From Poseidonibacter antarcticus (GTDB lineage: Bacteria > Campylobacterota > Campylobacteria > Campylobacterales > Arcobacteraceae), in the NCBI RefSeq assembly GCF_003667345.1, contig NZ_RCWF01000004.1:1-64000 (forward strand): a stretch of DNA of 64,000 bases, written 5' to 3'. Under the pieces are notes generated by a model. That model saw only the letters and a program-made list of their open reading frames with translations, was not told the origin of the DNA and searched no databases. Shown one piece after another: positions 55,295 through 62,958 of this stretch (its first letter is position 1; every line of letters begins with the position of its first letter). A program made the position numbers and the translations under genes.

Positions 55295-56395
55295 TTACGA
55301 AAGTAGAAGTGAGTTTTTTCTATTTCTATACCATATTTTTGCATCTGTAGTTCCTAAGCTTTCAGCTACTTTATCTGTTACTACATGATGGAATTTTGAT
55401 TTAGAACATACAGGATCAGCTTCATTCATATCTCCTGTTAATGCAAATGCTTGACATCTACATCCTCCAAAATCTTGTTCTTTTTCATCACAAGATGCAC
55501 AAGTTGGGTTCATCCAAGAATCACCTCTAAAATAATTAAAAGCGTGAGATTCATTCCAAATTTGTTCAATTGAAAAGTCATGAACATTTGGAAATTCCAA
55601 AGGTAATGTATTTGCTGTATTACAAGGAAGTGCAACACCATCTGGATTAATTGTTAAAAATGTAGTTCCCCATCCATTCATACAGGCTTTTGGTCTATCT
55701 GCAAAATAATCTGGAACAACAAAGAATACTTTCATAGCTTTTTCTTTTGATCTATAAAAATCTGTTACTTTTTTTGCAACATCTAGTTGCTCTTGTGTTG
55801 GAAGAAGTGCATTAATATTTTTTAATGCCCAACCATAATATTGAATATTTGCAATTTCAAGGTAGTTCCCACCTAATTCATCTGCAAACTCGATAATCTC
55901 ACCTACTTGATGAATATTTTGTCTAGTAATACAAGTATTAATAATAAGCTGTAATCCAGCAGCTTTTACTTCTTTTGCAAAAGCTATTTTTTCATCATAC
56001 GAGTTTTTATTATTTGTAATTAATGTCATAGTATTTCTATCATGAGATTGAATTCCAAGTTGAACAGTTTTAAGCCCTGCATCTTTTAGTTTTTGTACTA
56101 TTCCTTTTGGAGCTCCAACACCTGAAGTAATAAGGTTTGTATAAAACTTTTTATTATTTGCATATTCTACAATTTGTACTAAGTCTTTATTTAATAATGG
56201 TTCACCACCTGAAATACCAAGCTGAACAGCACCCATATCTCTTGCTTCATCCATTACTCTAAACCAGTCTTTTGTACTCATTTTATCTTTTGTATTTGTA
56301 AAATCAAGTTGATTATAACAGTATGCACACTCTAGTGGACATTTATGTGTTAATTCTAAAAGTATCCATAATGGAGGTTTTATTTCATTAGTCAT
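55295..56395 (-). CDS. pqqE: PQQ biosynthesis radical SAM enzyme PqqE
   Basis: Makes the Glu-Tyr carbon-carbon bond in PqqA, the first step of pyrroloquinoline quinone synthesis. 366 residues. The radical-SAM Cys triad C19-x3-C23-x2-C26 lies in THKCPLECAYC; the C-terminal SPASM domain binds further Fe-S clusters (CASCDEKEQDFGGCRC, plus Cys in CMNGWG and PCNTAN). Overlaps pqqD by 8 bp. Confidence 0.96.
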   Translation of the reverse strand: MTNEIKPPLWILLELTHKCPLECAYCYNQLDFTNTKDKMSTKDWFRVMDEARDMGAVQLGISGGEPLLNKDLVQIVEYANNKKFYTNLITSGVGAPKGIVQKLKDAGLKTVQLGIQSHDRNTMTLITNNKNSYDEKIAFAKEVKAAGLQLIINTCITRQNIHQVGEIIEFADELGGNYLEIANIQYYGWALKNINALLPTQEQLDVAKKVTDFYRSKEKAMKVFFVVPDYFADRPKACMNGWGTTFLTINPDGVALPCNTANTLPLEFPNVHDFSIEQIWNESHAFNYFRGDSWMNPTCASCDEKEQDFGGCRCQAFALTGDMNEADPVCSKSKFHHVVTDKVAESLGTTDAKIWYRNRKNSLLLS

Positions 56396-56657
56396 TGTAA
56401 ATTACCCACTTTCTATTCATCGCATCTTCTAAAAATTCTTTTACATCATTTAAAAGTCCAACTAAATTAAATTTTTCTTCTAATGCATTTGTAATATCTA
56501 TTATAGTATTTTTTCCATCACAAAGGTTCATGATTTCACCAGCACTTTGGCTTAGTTGAACCATTCCTTCTGGATATAATAATACAAAACAATTTTGTTT
56601 TTCTTCCCATTGAAGTTGAAAATGATTATTTATCGCAAGTGATTTTTCTAGTTGCAT
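56388..56657 (-). CDS. pqqD: PqqA-binding chaperone PqqD
   Basis: An 89-residue winged-helix RiPP-recognition protein that presents PqqA to Pqq[21 protein letters not shown] is the typical core. Overlaps pqqC by 32 bp and pqqE by 8 bp, so all three are coupled. Separate PqqD, not fused. Confidence 0.93.
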   Translation of the reverse strand: MQLEKSLAINNHFQLQWEEKQNCFVLLYPEGMVQLSQSAGEIMNLCDGKNTIIDITNALEEKFNLVGLLNDVKEFLEDAMNRKWVIYND

Positions 56658-57375
56658 TACAATCCTTTATATTAAAATATGGTGGTCTTTTTAGTTCATA
56701 TGCTAAATATAAAGCATCACACATTGTCCATAGAATATCCAATTTAAACTGTAAAATTTCACAAGCTCTATTTTGTAATTCTACTGTATCAAACTCTACT
56801 AAAGTCATTGATAATCCATGTTGAACATCTCGTCTTGCTTCACTTAATCTTTTTTGAAAATATTTTAATCCATCTTGTTCTATCCATGGATAATTTTTAG
56901 GCCATGTATCTAATCTTTGTTGGTGAATTTGAGGTGCAAACATTTCAGTTAATGAAGACATTGCAGCTTCTTTCCAAGGACTTCTTCTAGCAAAGTTTAC
57001 ATAAGCATCAACAGCAAATCTTACAGCTGGAAGTACAAATTTATGTGAGATTAGATCTTCTTTTTTTAAACCAACTGCAACACCTAAATCTAGCCAAGCT
57101 TCAATACCACCATCAACACTATCATGATCTAATATTCTATCAACCCATTTTCTTCTATCTTCAATAGGTGGATTATTTGACATAATTGCCGCATCTTTAA
57201 TTGGAATTGCACATTGATAATAAAATCTATTTGCTACCCAACCTTGTATTTCTTCTTTAGTACAAGAACCTTCATACATTCTTACGTGAAAAGGATGATG
57301 AATATGATACATTGAACCCATATCTCTTAGTTTTTTTTCAAAATCTTCTCTACTTAATAATTCACTCATTTTCAT
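56626..57375 (-). CDS. pqqC: Pyrroloquinoline-quinone synthase PqqC
   Basis: Oxygen-dependent final ring closure and eight-electron oxidation to PQQ. 249 residues, all-helical heme-oxygenase-like fold. Recognised by [34 protein letters not shown] and RILDHD. AAGGAAA precedes the start. Confidence 0.96.
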   Translation of the reverse strand: MKMSELLSREDFEKKLRDMGSMYHIHHPFHVRMYEGSCTKEEIQGWVANRFYYQCAIPIKDAAIMSNNPPIEDRRKWVDRILDHDSVDGGIEAWLDLGVAVGLKKEDLISHKFVLPAVRFAVDAYVNFARRSPWKEAAMSSLTEMFAPQIHQQRLDTWPKNYPWIEQDGLKYFQKRLSEARRDVQHGLSMTLVEFDTVELQNRACEILQFKLDILWTMCDALYLAYELKRPPYFNIKDCNATRKITCDK

Positions 57376-57386
57376 TTTCCTTTTGC

Positions 57387-58304
57387 TTATATTTCAATAC
57401 TCATACCATCATATGAAATTTCTATTCCATGTGAGATAAGTTCTTTATATTCATCGTTTTTTTCATCTAAAATTGGATTTGTATTATTAATATGAATTAA
57501 TATTTTTCGTGGTTTTTCTAATGAATCTAAAATTTTTATAAGACCGTTTTCACCATTTAAAGGAATGTGTCCCATATCAGTTCCTAGTTTTTTAGAAAAG
57601 TTTCCTTTTATCATTTCATCATTTGTCCAAAGTGTTCCTTCTATTAAAAGAACATCTGCTTTTTTCATTTCTTCAAAAACATGATCTTCTAATACTCCAA
57701 GACCTGGTAAATAAAACAGTCTTTTTCCTGTATTTTTATTTACTACTGTAAGTCCAATATTGTCACCTTTTCTTGGCTTATCTCTATAAGCAGAATATGG
57801 TGGTGCATTTGAAATTAATGCATGAGCATAAAATTCATAATTTGGCATTACAGGTATTTCAAACTTTGTTTTACTATCTGGAAGAATTTCATTCCAAAAA
57901 GTTCCTCCACCATCCCAATGTTGTAACATTTTAAATAATGGAAAAGAAGTATTAAGTTCTTCATTTACTTCTTTTGTACAGTATACTTGATGAGGACAGC
58001 CTTCACGTAGCATTAAAAGTCCTGTTGTATGATCGATTTGTCCATCATTAAAAACAATAGCTTTTATTTTTGTTTCTCTTAAAGCTGTAGGATGTAAAAA
58101 AGGGGAATTATGTATTTGTTCTAAAATATCTGGTGAAGTGTTAAATAAAACCCAATTCTCACCATCTTCACTTATTGTTATAGAACTTTGAGTTCTTCTT
58201 TTTACTGTTTTTGACCCTGCTCTATATGCTTTACAATTATCACAGTTACAATTAAACTGAGGAAGACCTCCACCTGCACCTGATCCTAAAACTTGAATTT
58301 TCAA
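57387..58304 (-). CDS. pqqB: PQQ biosynthesis hydroxylase PqqB
   Basis: Metallo-beta-lactamase-fold enzyme that hydroxylates the Tyr ring of the PqqE product. 305 residues. Starts [21 protein letters not shown] (about residues 3-23, with the PqqB Cys cluster), then the variant metal motif [13 protein letters not shown] in place of HxHxDH, as is normal for PqqB. Confidence 0.96.
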   Translation of the reverse strand: MKIQVLGSGAGGGLPQFNCNCDNCKAYRAGSKTVKRRTQSSITISEDGENWVLFNTSPDILEQIHNSPFLHPTALRETKIKAIVFNDGQIDHTTGLLMLREGCPHQVYCTKEVNEELNTSFPLFKMLQHWDGGGTFWNEILPDSKTKFEIPVMPNYEFYAHALISNAPPYSAYRDKPRKGDNIGLTVVNKNTGKRLFYLPGLGVLEDHVFEEMKKADVLLIEGTLWTNDEMIKGNFSKKLGTDMGHIPLNGENGLIKILDSLEKPRKILIHINNTNPILDEKNDEYKELISHGIEISYDGMSIEI

Positions 58305-58320
58305 AATAAATCCTTTTTCT

Positions 58321-58395
58321 TTTCATTTAAATAAGCTTTCTAAAAAAGCTCAATTAAATGAAAAAAGATTAAAAGCCTAAGCCCTTAATCTTTTT
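58321..58395 (-). promoter_or_regulatory. Two overlapping hairpins between pqqA and pqqB
   Basis: AAAAAGATTAA (58362-58372) pairs with TTAATCTTTTT (58385-58395), a terminator-like hairpin just after pqqA. The next, TTTCATTTAA (58321-58330) with TTAAATGAAA (58354-58363), encloses AGCTTT/AAAGCT and shares two bases with the first. Partial termination or mRNA processing here would give more pqqA than pqqBCDE transcript, as needed for a peptide substrate. Confidence 0.6.
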
Positions 58396-58409
58396 AACCT
58401 TAATTGAAA

Positions 58410-58484
58410 TTATACTGTACAAATGTACATTGTAACTTCAAATCCAAATCTGTTGTCAACGTAAGTTGGTTTTTTCCATTCCAT
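58410..58484 (-). CDS. pqqA: PQQ precursor peptide PqqA
   Basis: A 24-residue peptide starting MEWKKPTYVDNRFGFEVT. The substrate Glu and Tyr are spaced E-x3-Y (Glu16, Tyr20) as in all PqqA. Its backbone atoms become PQQ. GGAGA lies 5 nt upstream of the ATG. It sits 33 bp after the PQQ dehydrogenase gene and 105 bp before pqqB. It is short enough to be missed by automatic annotation. Confidence 0.95.
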   Translation of the reverse strand: MEWKKPTYVDNRFGFEVTMYICTV

Positions 58485-58517
58485 GATAATCTCCTTTCAT
58501 TAAGATTTTTTTATTTG

Positions 58518-60293
58518 TTATTTTGATTTATGTAACTTAAATACATGAACCGTTCCACCTTGGTTTATGTTTTTAATTTGTTTTGCAACTTCACCACCCC
58601 ATAAAGGAACAGCTCCACCCCAACCTGAAACGATAGAGATATATTGCTCACCATCTTGTTCCCAAGTAACTGGTGATCCAACAATTCCAGAACCAACTTG
58701 GAATTTGTATAAAATCTTACCTGTTTCATCATCAAACGCTAAGAATTTACCTTCAGGAGTTCCTGCGAATACTAAACCACCAGCAGTAGTTAAAACTCCA
58801 CCCCATAATGGTGCAGGGTTTTTATATTCCCATTTAATTTTTCCAGTTAAAGGCTCAATAGCTTTTAAAGAACCAATATGGTCTTTAAAGATTGGTCTAA
58901 TTGTAAATCCAGCACCTAAATATGCAGCACCTTTTTTATAAGAAACTGGTTGATTCCAAATATCCATTCCCCATTCATTTGAAGGAACATAGAAATTTTT
59001 TGTCTTTTTAGAATATGCCATTGGCATCCAGTTTTTAGCACCTAAGAATGCAGGTACAGCAAATACTGATTTACCTTTACTTGCAGATGCAGGATTACCT
59101 GGTCTTCCCTCTTCTATATAAAGTGGTCTACCATTTTTATCAATTCCTTTAGCCCAAGTAATATTAGAAACAAATGGATTAGCTGTAATAAACTTACCAT
59201 TTTCTCTATTTAATACATAGAAGAAACCATTTCTATCCGCAGTTGCTGCAGCTTTAACTGTTTTACCGTTTTTATCTTTGTAATCAAATGAAATTAATTC
59301 ATTTACACCATCAAAATCCCAACCATCATGAGGAGTTGATTGGAAATGCCAAACAATTTTCCCTGTATCAGGATTAATTGCAAGTCTTGAAGAAGAGAAT
59401 AAGTTATCTCCAGGTCTTAAATGTGAATTCCAAGGTGATGGATTTCCAGTTCCTATATAAATTAAGTTTGTATCAGGATCATAAGTACTTCCTAGCCATG
59501 GAGCAGCTCCACCATTTTTCCATAAATCTCCAGGCCATGTTTTACCAGCTTCTCCACCACTAATACCATTTTCTTTACCATTTAAGTAACCCATATGACC
59601 TTCAACAGTTGGTCTTGACCAGATTAATTTACCAGTTTTTGGATCTCTTGCTTCAACTTTTCCAACAACACCAAACTCACCACCAGCAACACCAGTGATA
59701 ACTTTACCTTTTACAATTTGTGGAGCGGCTGTAATTGAGTAACCCTCTTTATATTTTGCAATTCTTTTTTTCCAAACAACTTTTCCAGTTTTTCTGTTAA
59801 GAGCTACTAGTTTAGCGTCTAACGTACCAAAAATTACTACATCATCAATAATTGCAACACCTCTGTTAATAACATCACAACAAGGTAAAATAGCATCGGG
59901 AAGTTTTGCATTATATTGCCATAACTCTTCACCACTTGCTATATCAATTGCGAATACTCTAGAATAAGAAGCAGTAACATACATTACTCCATCTTTAACT
60001 ATTGGTTGAGATTCTTGCCCTCTTTGTTTTTCACCACCAAAAGAAAAATTCCATACAGGAACTAAATCTTTAATTGTGTCTTTATTAACTTGAGTTAAAG
60101 GTGAATATCTTTGACCTTTTTGCCCCATACCATATGTTAATATGTCACCAGTTGTTTTTTCATCATTTAAAATTTCTGAATATGTTACTGGACTATACGA
60201 TGCTTCTGTTTTTACATCACTATTTGCTTGTCCGCTAATAACTGCACAAAGTGCAAAAGCAGTAGCAGCAGAAAGTAGTTTTTTCTTAATCAT
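58518..60293 (-). CDS. PQQ-dependent alcohol dehydrogenase, lanthanide type
   Basis: Periplasmic quinoprotein of the methanol/ethanol dehydrogenase family, 591 residues. Signal peptide about 1-25 (cut after QANS). Eight-bladed propeller with W-docking repeats (e.g. [20 protein letters not shown]). The vicinal disulfide is C138-C139 (LPCCD). Metal/PQQ ligands: E206 (GGEFG), N284 (GTGNPSPWN), D326 and D328 in GWDFDGVNE. The extra Asp two residues after the catalytic Asp marks lanthanide-dependent XoxF/PedH-like enzymes. No heme C motif, so an external electron acceptor is needed; none is seen nearby. First gene before pqqABCDE. Confidence 0.93.
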   Translation of the reverse strand: MIKKKLLSAATAFALCAVISGQANSDVKTEASYSPVTYSEILNDEKTTGDILTYGMGQKGQRYSPLTQVNKDTIKDLVPVWNFSFGGEKQRGQESQPIVKDGVMYVTASYSRVFAIDIASGEELWQYNAKLPDAILPCCDVINRGVAIIDDVVIFGTLDAKLVALNRKTGKVVWKKRIAKYKEGYSITAAPQIVKGKVITGVAGGEFGVVGKVEARDPKTGKLIWSRPTVEGHMGYLNGKENGISGGEAGKTWPGDLWKNGGAAPWLGSTYDPDTNLIYIGTGNPSPWNSHLRPGDNLFSSSRLAINPDTGKIVWHFQSTPHDGWDFDGVNELISFDYKDKNGKTVKAAATADRNGFFYVLNRENGKFITANPFVSNITWAKGIDKNGRPLYIEEGRPGNPASASKGKSVFAVPAFLGAKNWMPMAYSKKTKNFYVPSNEWGMDIWNQPVSYKKGAAYLGAGFTIRPIFKDHIGSLKAIEPLTGKIKWEYKNPAPLWGGVLTTAGGLVFAGTPEGKFLAFDDETGKILYKFQVGSGIVGSPVTWEQDGEQYISIVSGWGGAVPLWGGEVAKQIKNINQGGTVHVFKLHKSK

Positions 60294-60316
60294 TCTCTCT
60301 CCTTATAATTATTATA

Positions 60317-60333
60317 ACAAATTGGGAATTTGT
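60317..60333. promoter_or_regulatory. Palindrome in the leader of the PQQ dehydrogenase gene
   Basis: ACAAATTGGGAATTTGT: perfect 7-bp arms around GGG. It lies between the activator-type promoter (-10 at 60343-60348) and the start codon, and next to a second -10-like TATAAT nearer the gene. A related sequence occurs at 62926-62940 by the second PQQ dehydrogenase gene. Candidate operator; binder unknown. Confidence 0.45.
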
Positions 60334-60342
60334 CTTATCGAA

Positions 60343-60374
60343 AGTATACATAACAAATATAGCTTCAGTTTAGC
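60343..60374 (-). promoter_or_regulatory. Promoter of the PQQ dehydrogenase-pqq operon with GCTAA/GCTAT repeats
   Basis: On the minus strand GCTAA (60370-60374), six bases, GCTAT (60359-60363), exactly 10 bp, then TATACT (60348-60343). This is the same layout as at the aldehyde dehydrogenase and ABC exporter promoters. The site overlaps the stop codon of the ABC permease gene. Confidence 0.72.
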
Positions 60375-61152
60375 TATTTGAAATTTTTTTTGATTTAAAC
60401 CCAATAAACGCCATTAATAGGCTAATTACAAATGAAATTGCTATAATTAGGAATATTTTTTCATCAAATTTTCCATATAAAGAGAATCTAATTGCCTCTA
60501 CAATATAAGTAAATGGGTTATAAGATGATAAATTAAATAGCACTAATGATGAATCTTTTATTTTCCAAAGTGGATAAAGTGCTGAACTTAAAAAAAACAT
60601 CGGGAAAATTACAAAGTTCATAACTGTTGCAAAGTTTTCTAATTGTTTTATAACTGATGAAATAAAAAGTGCAAAAGCATTTAATATAATTGATGACACT
60701 ATTATTATAGGAATAGTAAGAATCATTGCACTATAAGAAATATCAACACCATACCATCTTGCAATTATTAAAAAAGCCATAGCTTGAAGTGTTGAAACTA
60801 TTGCAGTTGCGAACATTTTACAAAATAAAAGATAGTTTCTATTTATATATGATGTTAAAAGTATTTTCATACTTCCCATTTCTCTATCAAATATCATAGT
60901 AAGTGAACTTTGCATTCCATTAAAAAGTAAAACCATACCAACAAGTCCTGGAACAATATATGTTTCATAAGTAATATATGTTTCATAAGGTGGAGTAATT
61001 GCAAGACCTAATGCTGTTTTAAATCCAACTGAAAATATGAATAACCATAATAGTGGACGAACCAATGCTGAGAAAAATCTACTTTTTTGTTTTAAAAATC
61101 TAATTAATTCTTTGTAAACAATACCTTTCATACAAGAAACATATTTTTTCAT
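60370..61152 (-). CDS. ABC transporter permease, PQQ-alcohol-oxidation type
   Basis: ABC-2 type permease of 260 residues with six hydrophobic segments, starting KGIVYKELIRFLKQKSRFFSALVRPLLW (about residues 9-36, the usual ABC-2 start). Matches the permease that accompanies PQQ alcohol dehydrogenase clusters (PedC-like). It probably exports a compound with the ATPase encoded 4 bp upstream; the substrate is unknown. Confidence 0.85.
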   Translation of the reverse strand: MKKYVSCMKGIVYKELIRFLKQKSRFFSALVRPLLWLFIFSVGFKTALGLAITPPYETYITYETYIVPGLVGMVLLFNGMQSSLTMIFDREMGSMKILLTSYINRNYLLFCKMFATAIVSTLQAMAFLIIARWYGVDISYSAMILTIPIIIVSSIILNAFALFISSVIKQLENFATVMNFVIFPMFFLSSALYPLWKIKDSSLVLFNLSSYNPFTYIVEAIRFSLYGKFDEKIFLIIAISFVISLLMAFIGFKSKKISNS

Positions 61153-61156
61153 AACG

Positions 61157-61879
61157 CTACCTTACTAAATAGTTAAATGTATTTACTAAATTGTTTTTTT
61201 CGTGTTTAGCAACAATATTTTTAACTATTCCTTTATCTATAATTTTTCCTGCTTTTATAATCGTAATATCATCATTTTCATCTACCTCATCAAAAAGGTG
61301 TGTTATCCATAAGACACTAAGTCCTTCTCTTGCAACTAAATCTCTAACATAATCTAAAATATCAAATCTACTTTTTAAATCTAATCCAACAGTAGGTTCA
61401 TCAAGTAATAAAAGTTTTGGTTTATCAATCAAAGCTCTTAAAATCTCAACTCTTCTTCTATGTCCACCATTTAGATTTCGTACAGTTGTATCTAAAACAT
61501 TGTCTAGTTCTAATCTTTTTATTTCTTCATGGATTGATTTTAATGTTTCTTTAAATCCCAAACCTTTTAATGCACCATAATAATACAAATTTTGTTTTAC
61601 AGTTAAATCTAAATCCAATGTAGGTTCTTGAAATACAATTCCAATATCTTTTAATGCTTTTGAGTAATTTTTAATAGGATAATCATTTATAATAATTTCA
61701 CCTATTTGAAGATTTTGGAGTCTTGTTACTAAAGAGAATATAGTAGACTTCCCTGCTCCATTAAGTCCTAATAGAACTGAAAATGAACCATTATTTATTT
61801 CAAACGATATATTGTTTAATACTTGTTTCTTTCCATATGAAAAGTCTATGTTTTTAAGTTCTAATATTTTTTTTTGCAT
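61157..61879 (-). CDS. ABC transporter ATP-binding protein, PQQ-associated
   Basis: About 240 residues. Walker A LLGLNGAGKST, Q-loop VFQEPT, Walker B LLLLDEPTVGLD and switch His in WITHLFDE. The signature motif is atypical, LNGGHRRRVE instead of LSGGQ, which I recall from the PQQ-associated ATPase family. ATG at 61879 is preferred to an upstream GTG at 61888. A promoter with GCTAA/GCTAT repeats lies directly upstream. Confidence 0.88.
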   Translation of the reverse strand: MQKKILELKNIDFSYGKKQVLNNISFEINNGSFSVLLGLNGAGKSTIFSLVTRLQNLQIGEIIINDYPIKNYSKALKDIGIVFQEPTLDLDLTVKQNLYYYGALKGLGFKETLKSIHEEIKRLELDNVLDTTVRNLNGGHRRRVEILRALIDKPKLLLLDEPTVGLDLKSRFDILDYVRDLVAREGLSVLWITHLFDEVDENDDITIIKAGKIIDKGIVKNIVAKHEKNNLVNTFNYLVR

Positions 61880-61906
61880 TTTTATCACTAACTTTTATTT
61901 TTATTC

Positions 61907-61938
61907 ATTATATGTAAAGTTTATAGCAATAATTTAGC
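61907..61938 (-). promoter_or_regulatory. Promoter of the ABC exporter genes with GCTAA/GCTAT repeats
   Basis: On the minus strand GCTAA (61934-61938), six bases, GCTAT (61923-61927), exactly 10 bp, then the consensus -10 TATAAT (61912-61907). The spacing is identical to the other two sites. Leader to the start is only about 20-30 nt. Confidence 0.75.
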
Positions 61939-62100
61939 ATTGAGTTTTAAAGCAAAATTATATAGATAAAAAATCTAAAAAAGTAAATAAAAAATAATTT
62001 TTTACTTAGAGAATAGAAAAAGTACATATTAAATACAATTTTTCTAGATATTTTTAGTTATTTAATCTGCTGTAATTATCAACAAAAAATTATTAATTCT

Positions 62101-62134
62101 AGATAGCAAGTTAAAAATATGCAACTTACTATCT
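62101..62134 (-). terminator. Terminator after the pentapeptide-repeat gene
   Basis: AGATAGCAAGTT (62101-62112) pairs with AACTTACTATCT (62123-62134). The one odd position is a G-U pair in the minus-strand RNA and a mismatch on the plus strand, fitting use by the minus-strand gene. Confidence 0.6.
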
Positions 62135-62162
62135 AATAAAATTATACATATTTTATGAATTT

Positions 62163-62864
62163 TTACCAATCAACAGGACAATCAACACAATCTTGCATAT
62201 AAACAGAATTAAAATTTGCATAATGAATTCTTGCACCTGTTAATATCGCTTTATAAAATGAAGAATCTGATAATTTTGATTCTTGTAAATCTGCATTTGA
62301 TAAATCTGAACCTTCAAAATCAACCTTGTTCATCCATGCTGCTTCTAAATTAACTGCTTGTAAATCACAATTTTTCATACTTGCACCATTCATTCTTGCA
62401 AAATTAAGATTTGCTCCATGAAAAGAGGAATTATCAAAAGTTCCACCTTGTGCAAATATTGCCCAAGCATTAACACCATCAAAATTAGCATTTGTAGCTT
62501 TTGTAACTTTAATATTTGTATGTCTTAAATCTGCCATTGCTAAATTTGCATTTTCAAGATTAGTATTACTCATATTTGATTGTTTTAAAATAGTATGTCT
62601 TAATTTAGCATTTTTAAAATTTGCTTTTTTTAATATAGACTTTGTTAAATCTGTACCATCTAATATTGCACCTTCGAAGTTAGCACCTTCAAAGTTTGAT
62701 TCTTTTAAATCTAAATTTGATAAATTTTGATTACTTAAATCTACTTTAGGACAGCTAGTTTTAGGCTCTAACTTACATCCATTTATAGTAGGATAAAGTT
62801 CATCTTCTTCATAAGCATTTGCAATATTAAAAAGTATAAACAACGTTATAATTATATTTTTCAT
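62163..62864 (-). CDS. Secreted pentapeptide-repeat protein
   Basis: 233 residues with a signal peptide (1-17, cut after NANA-like IANA). From about residue 40 to 225 it is built of A(D/N)LXX-type repeats (LSNLDLKESNFEGANFEGAI and on), forming a right-handed beta-helix. Cys pairs lie before (CKLEPKTSC) and after (CVDCPVDW) the helix and could form disulfides in the periplasm. It lies between the second PQQ dehydrogenase and the ABC exporter, so a role as periplasmic partner in alcohol oxidation is possible but unproven. Confidence 0.8.
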   Translation of the reverse strand: MKNIIITLFILFNIANAYEEDELYPTINGCKLEPKTSCPKVDLSNQNLSNLDLKESNFEGANFEGAILDGTDLTKSILKKANFKNAKLRHTILKQSNMSNTNLENANLAMADLRHTNIKVTKATNANFDGVNAWAIFAQGGTFDNSSFHGANLNFARMNGASMKNCDLQAVNLEAAWMNKVDFEGSDLSNADLQESKLSDSSFYKAILTGARIHYANFNSVYMQDCVDCPVDW

Positions 62865-62878
62865 TTTTATACCTTTTT

Positions 62879-62907
62879 AAAACAAGTAGTTTAAAACTAC
62901 CTGTTTT
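62879..62907 (-). terminator. Terminator after the second PQQ dehydrogenase gene
   Basis: AAAACAAGTAGTTT (62879-62892) pairs with AAACTACCTGTTTT (62894-62907); the single odd pair is G-U in the minus-strand RNA. A T-run follows on the minus strand. Confidence 0.65.
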
Positions 62908-62958
62908 TTATAAAATTTTATTTTTCAATTCCCAATTTGTTTATAAAATTTTATTTTT
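62907..62958. repeat. 19-bp direct repeat at the dehydrogenase 3' end
   Basis: TTTATAAAATTTTATTTTT occurs at 62907-62925 and again at 62940-62958, separated by 14 bp that include CAATTCCCAATTTG. The second copy carries the dehydrogenase stop codon. It looks like a small local duplication. Confidence 0.7.
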
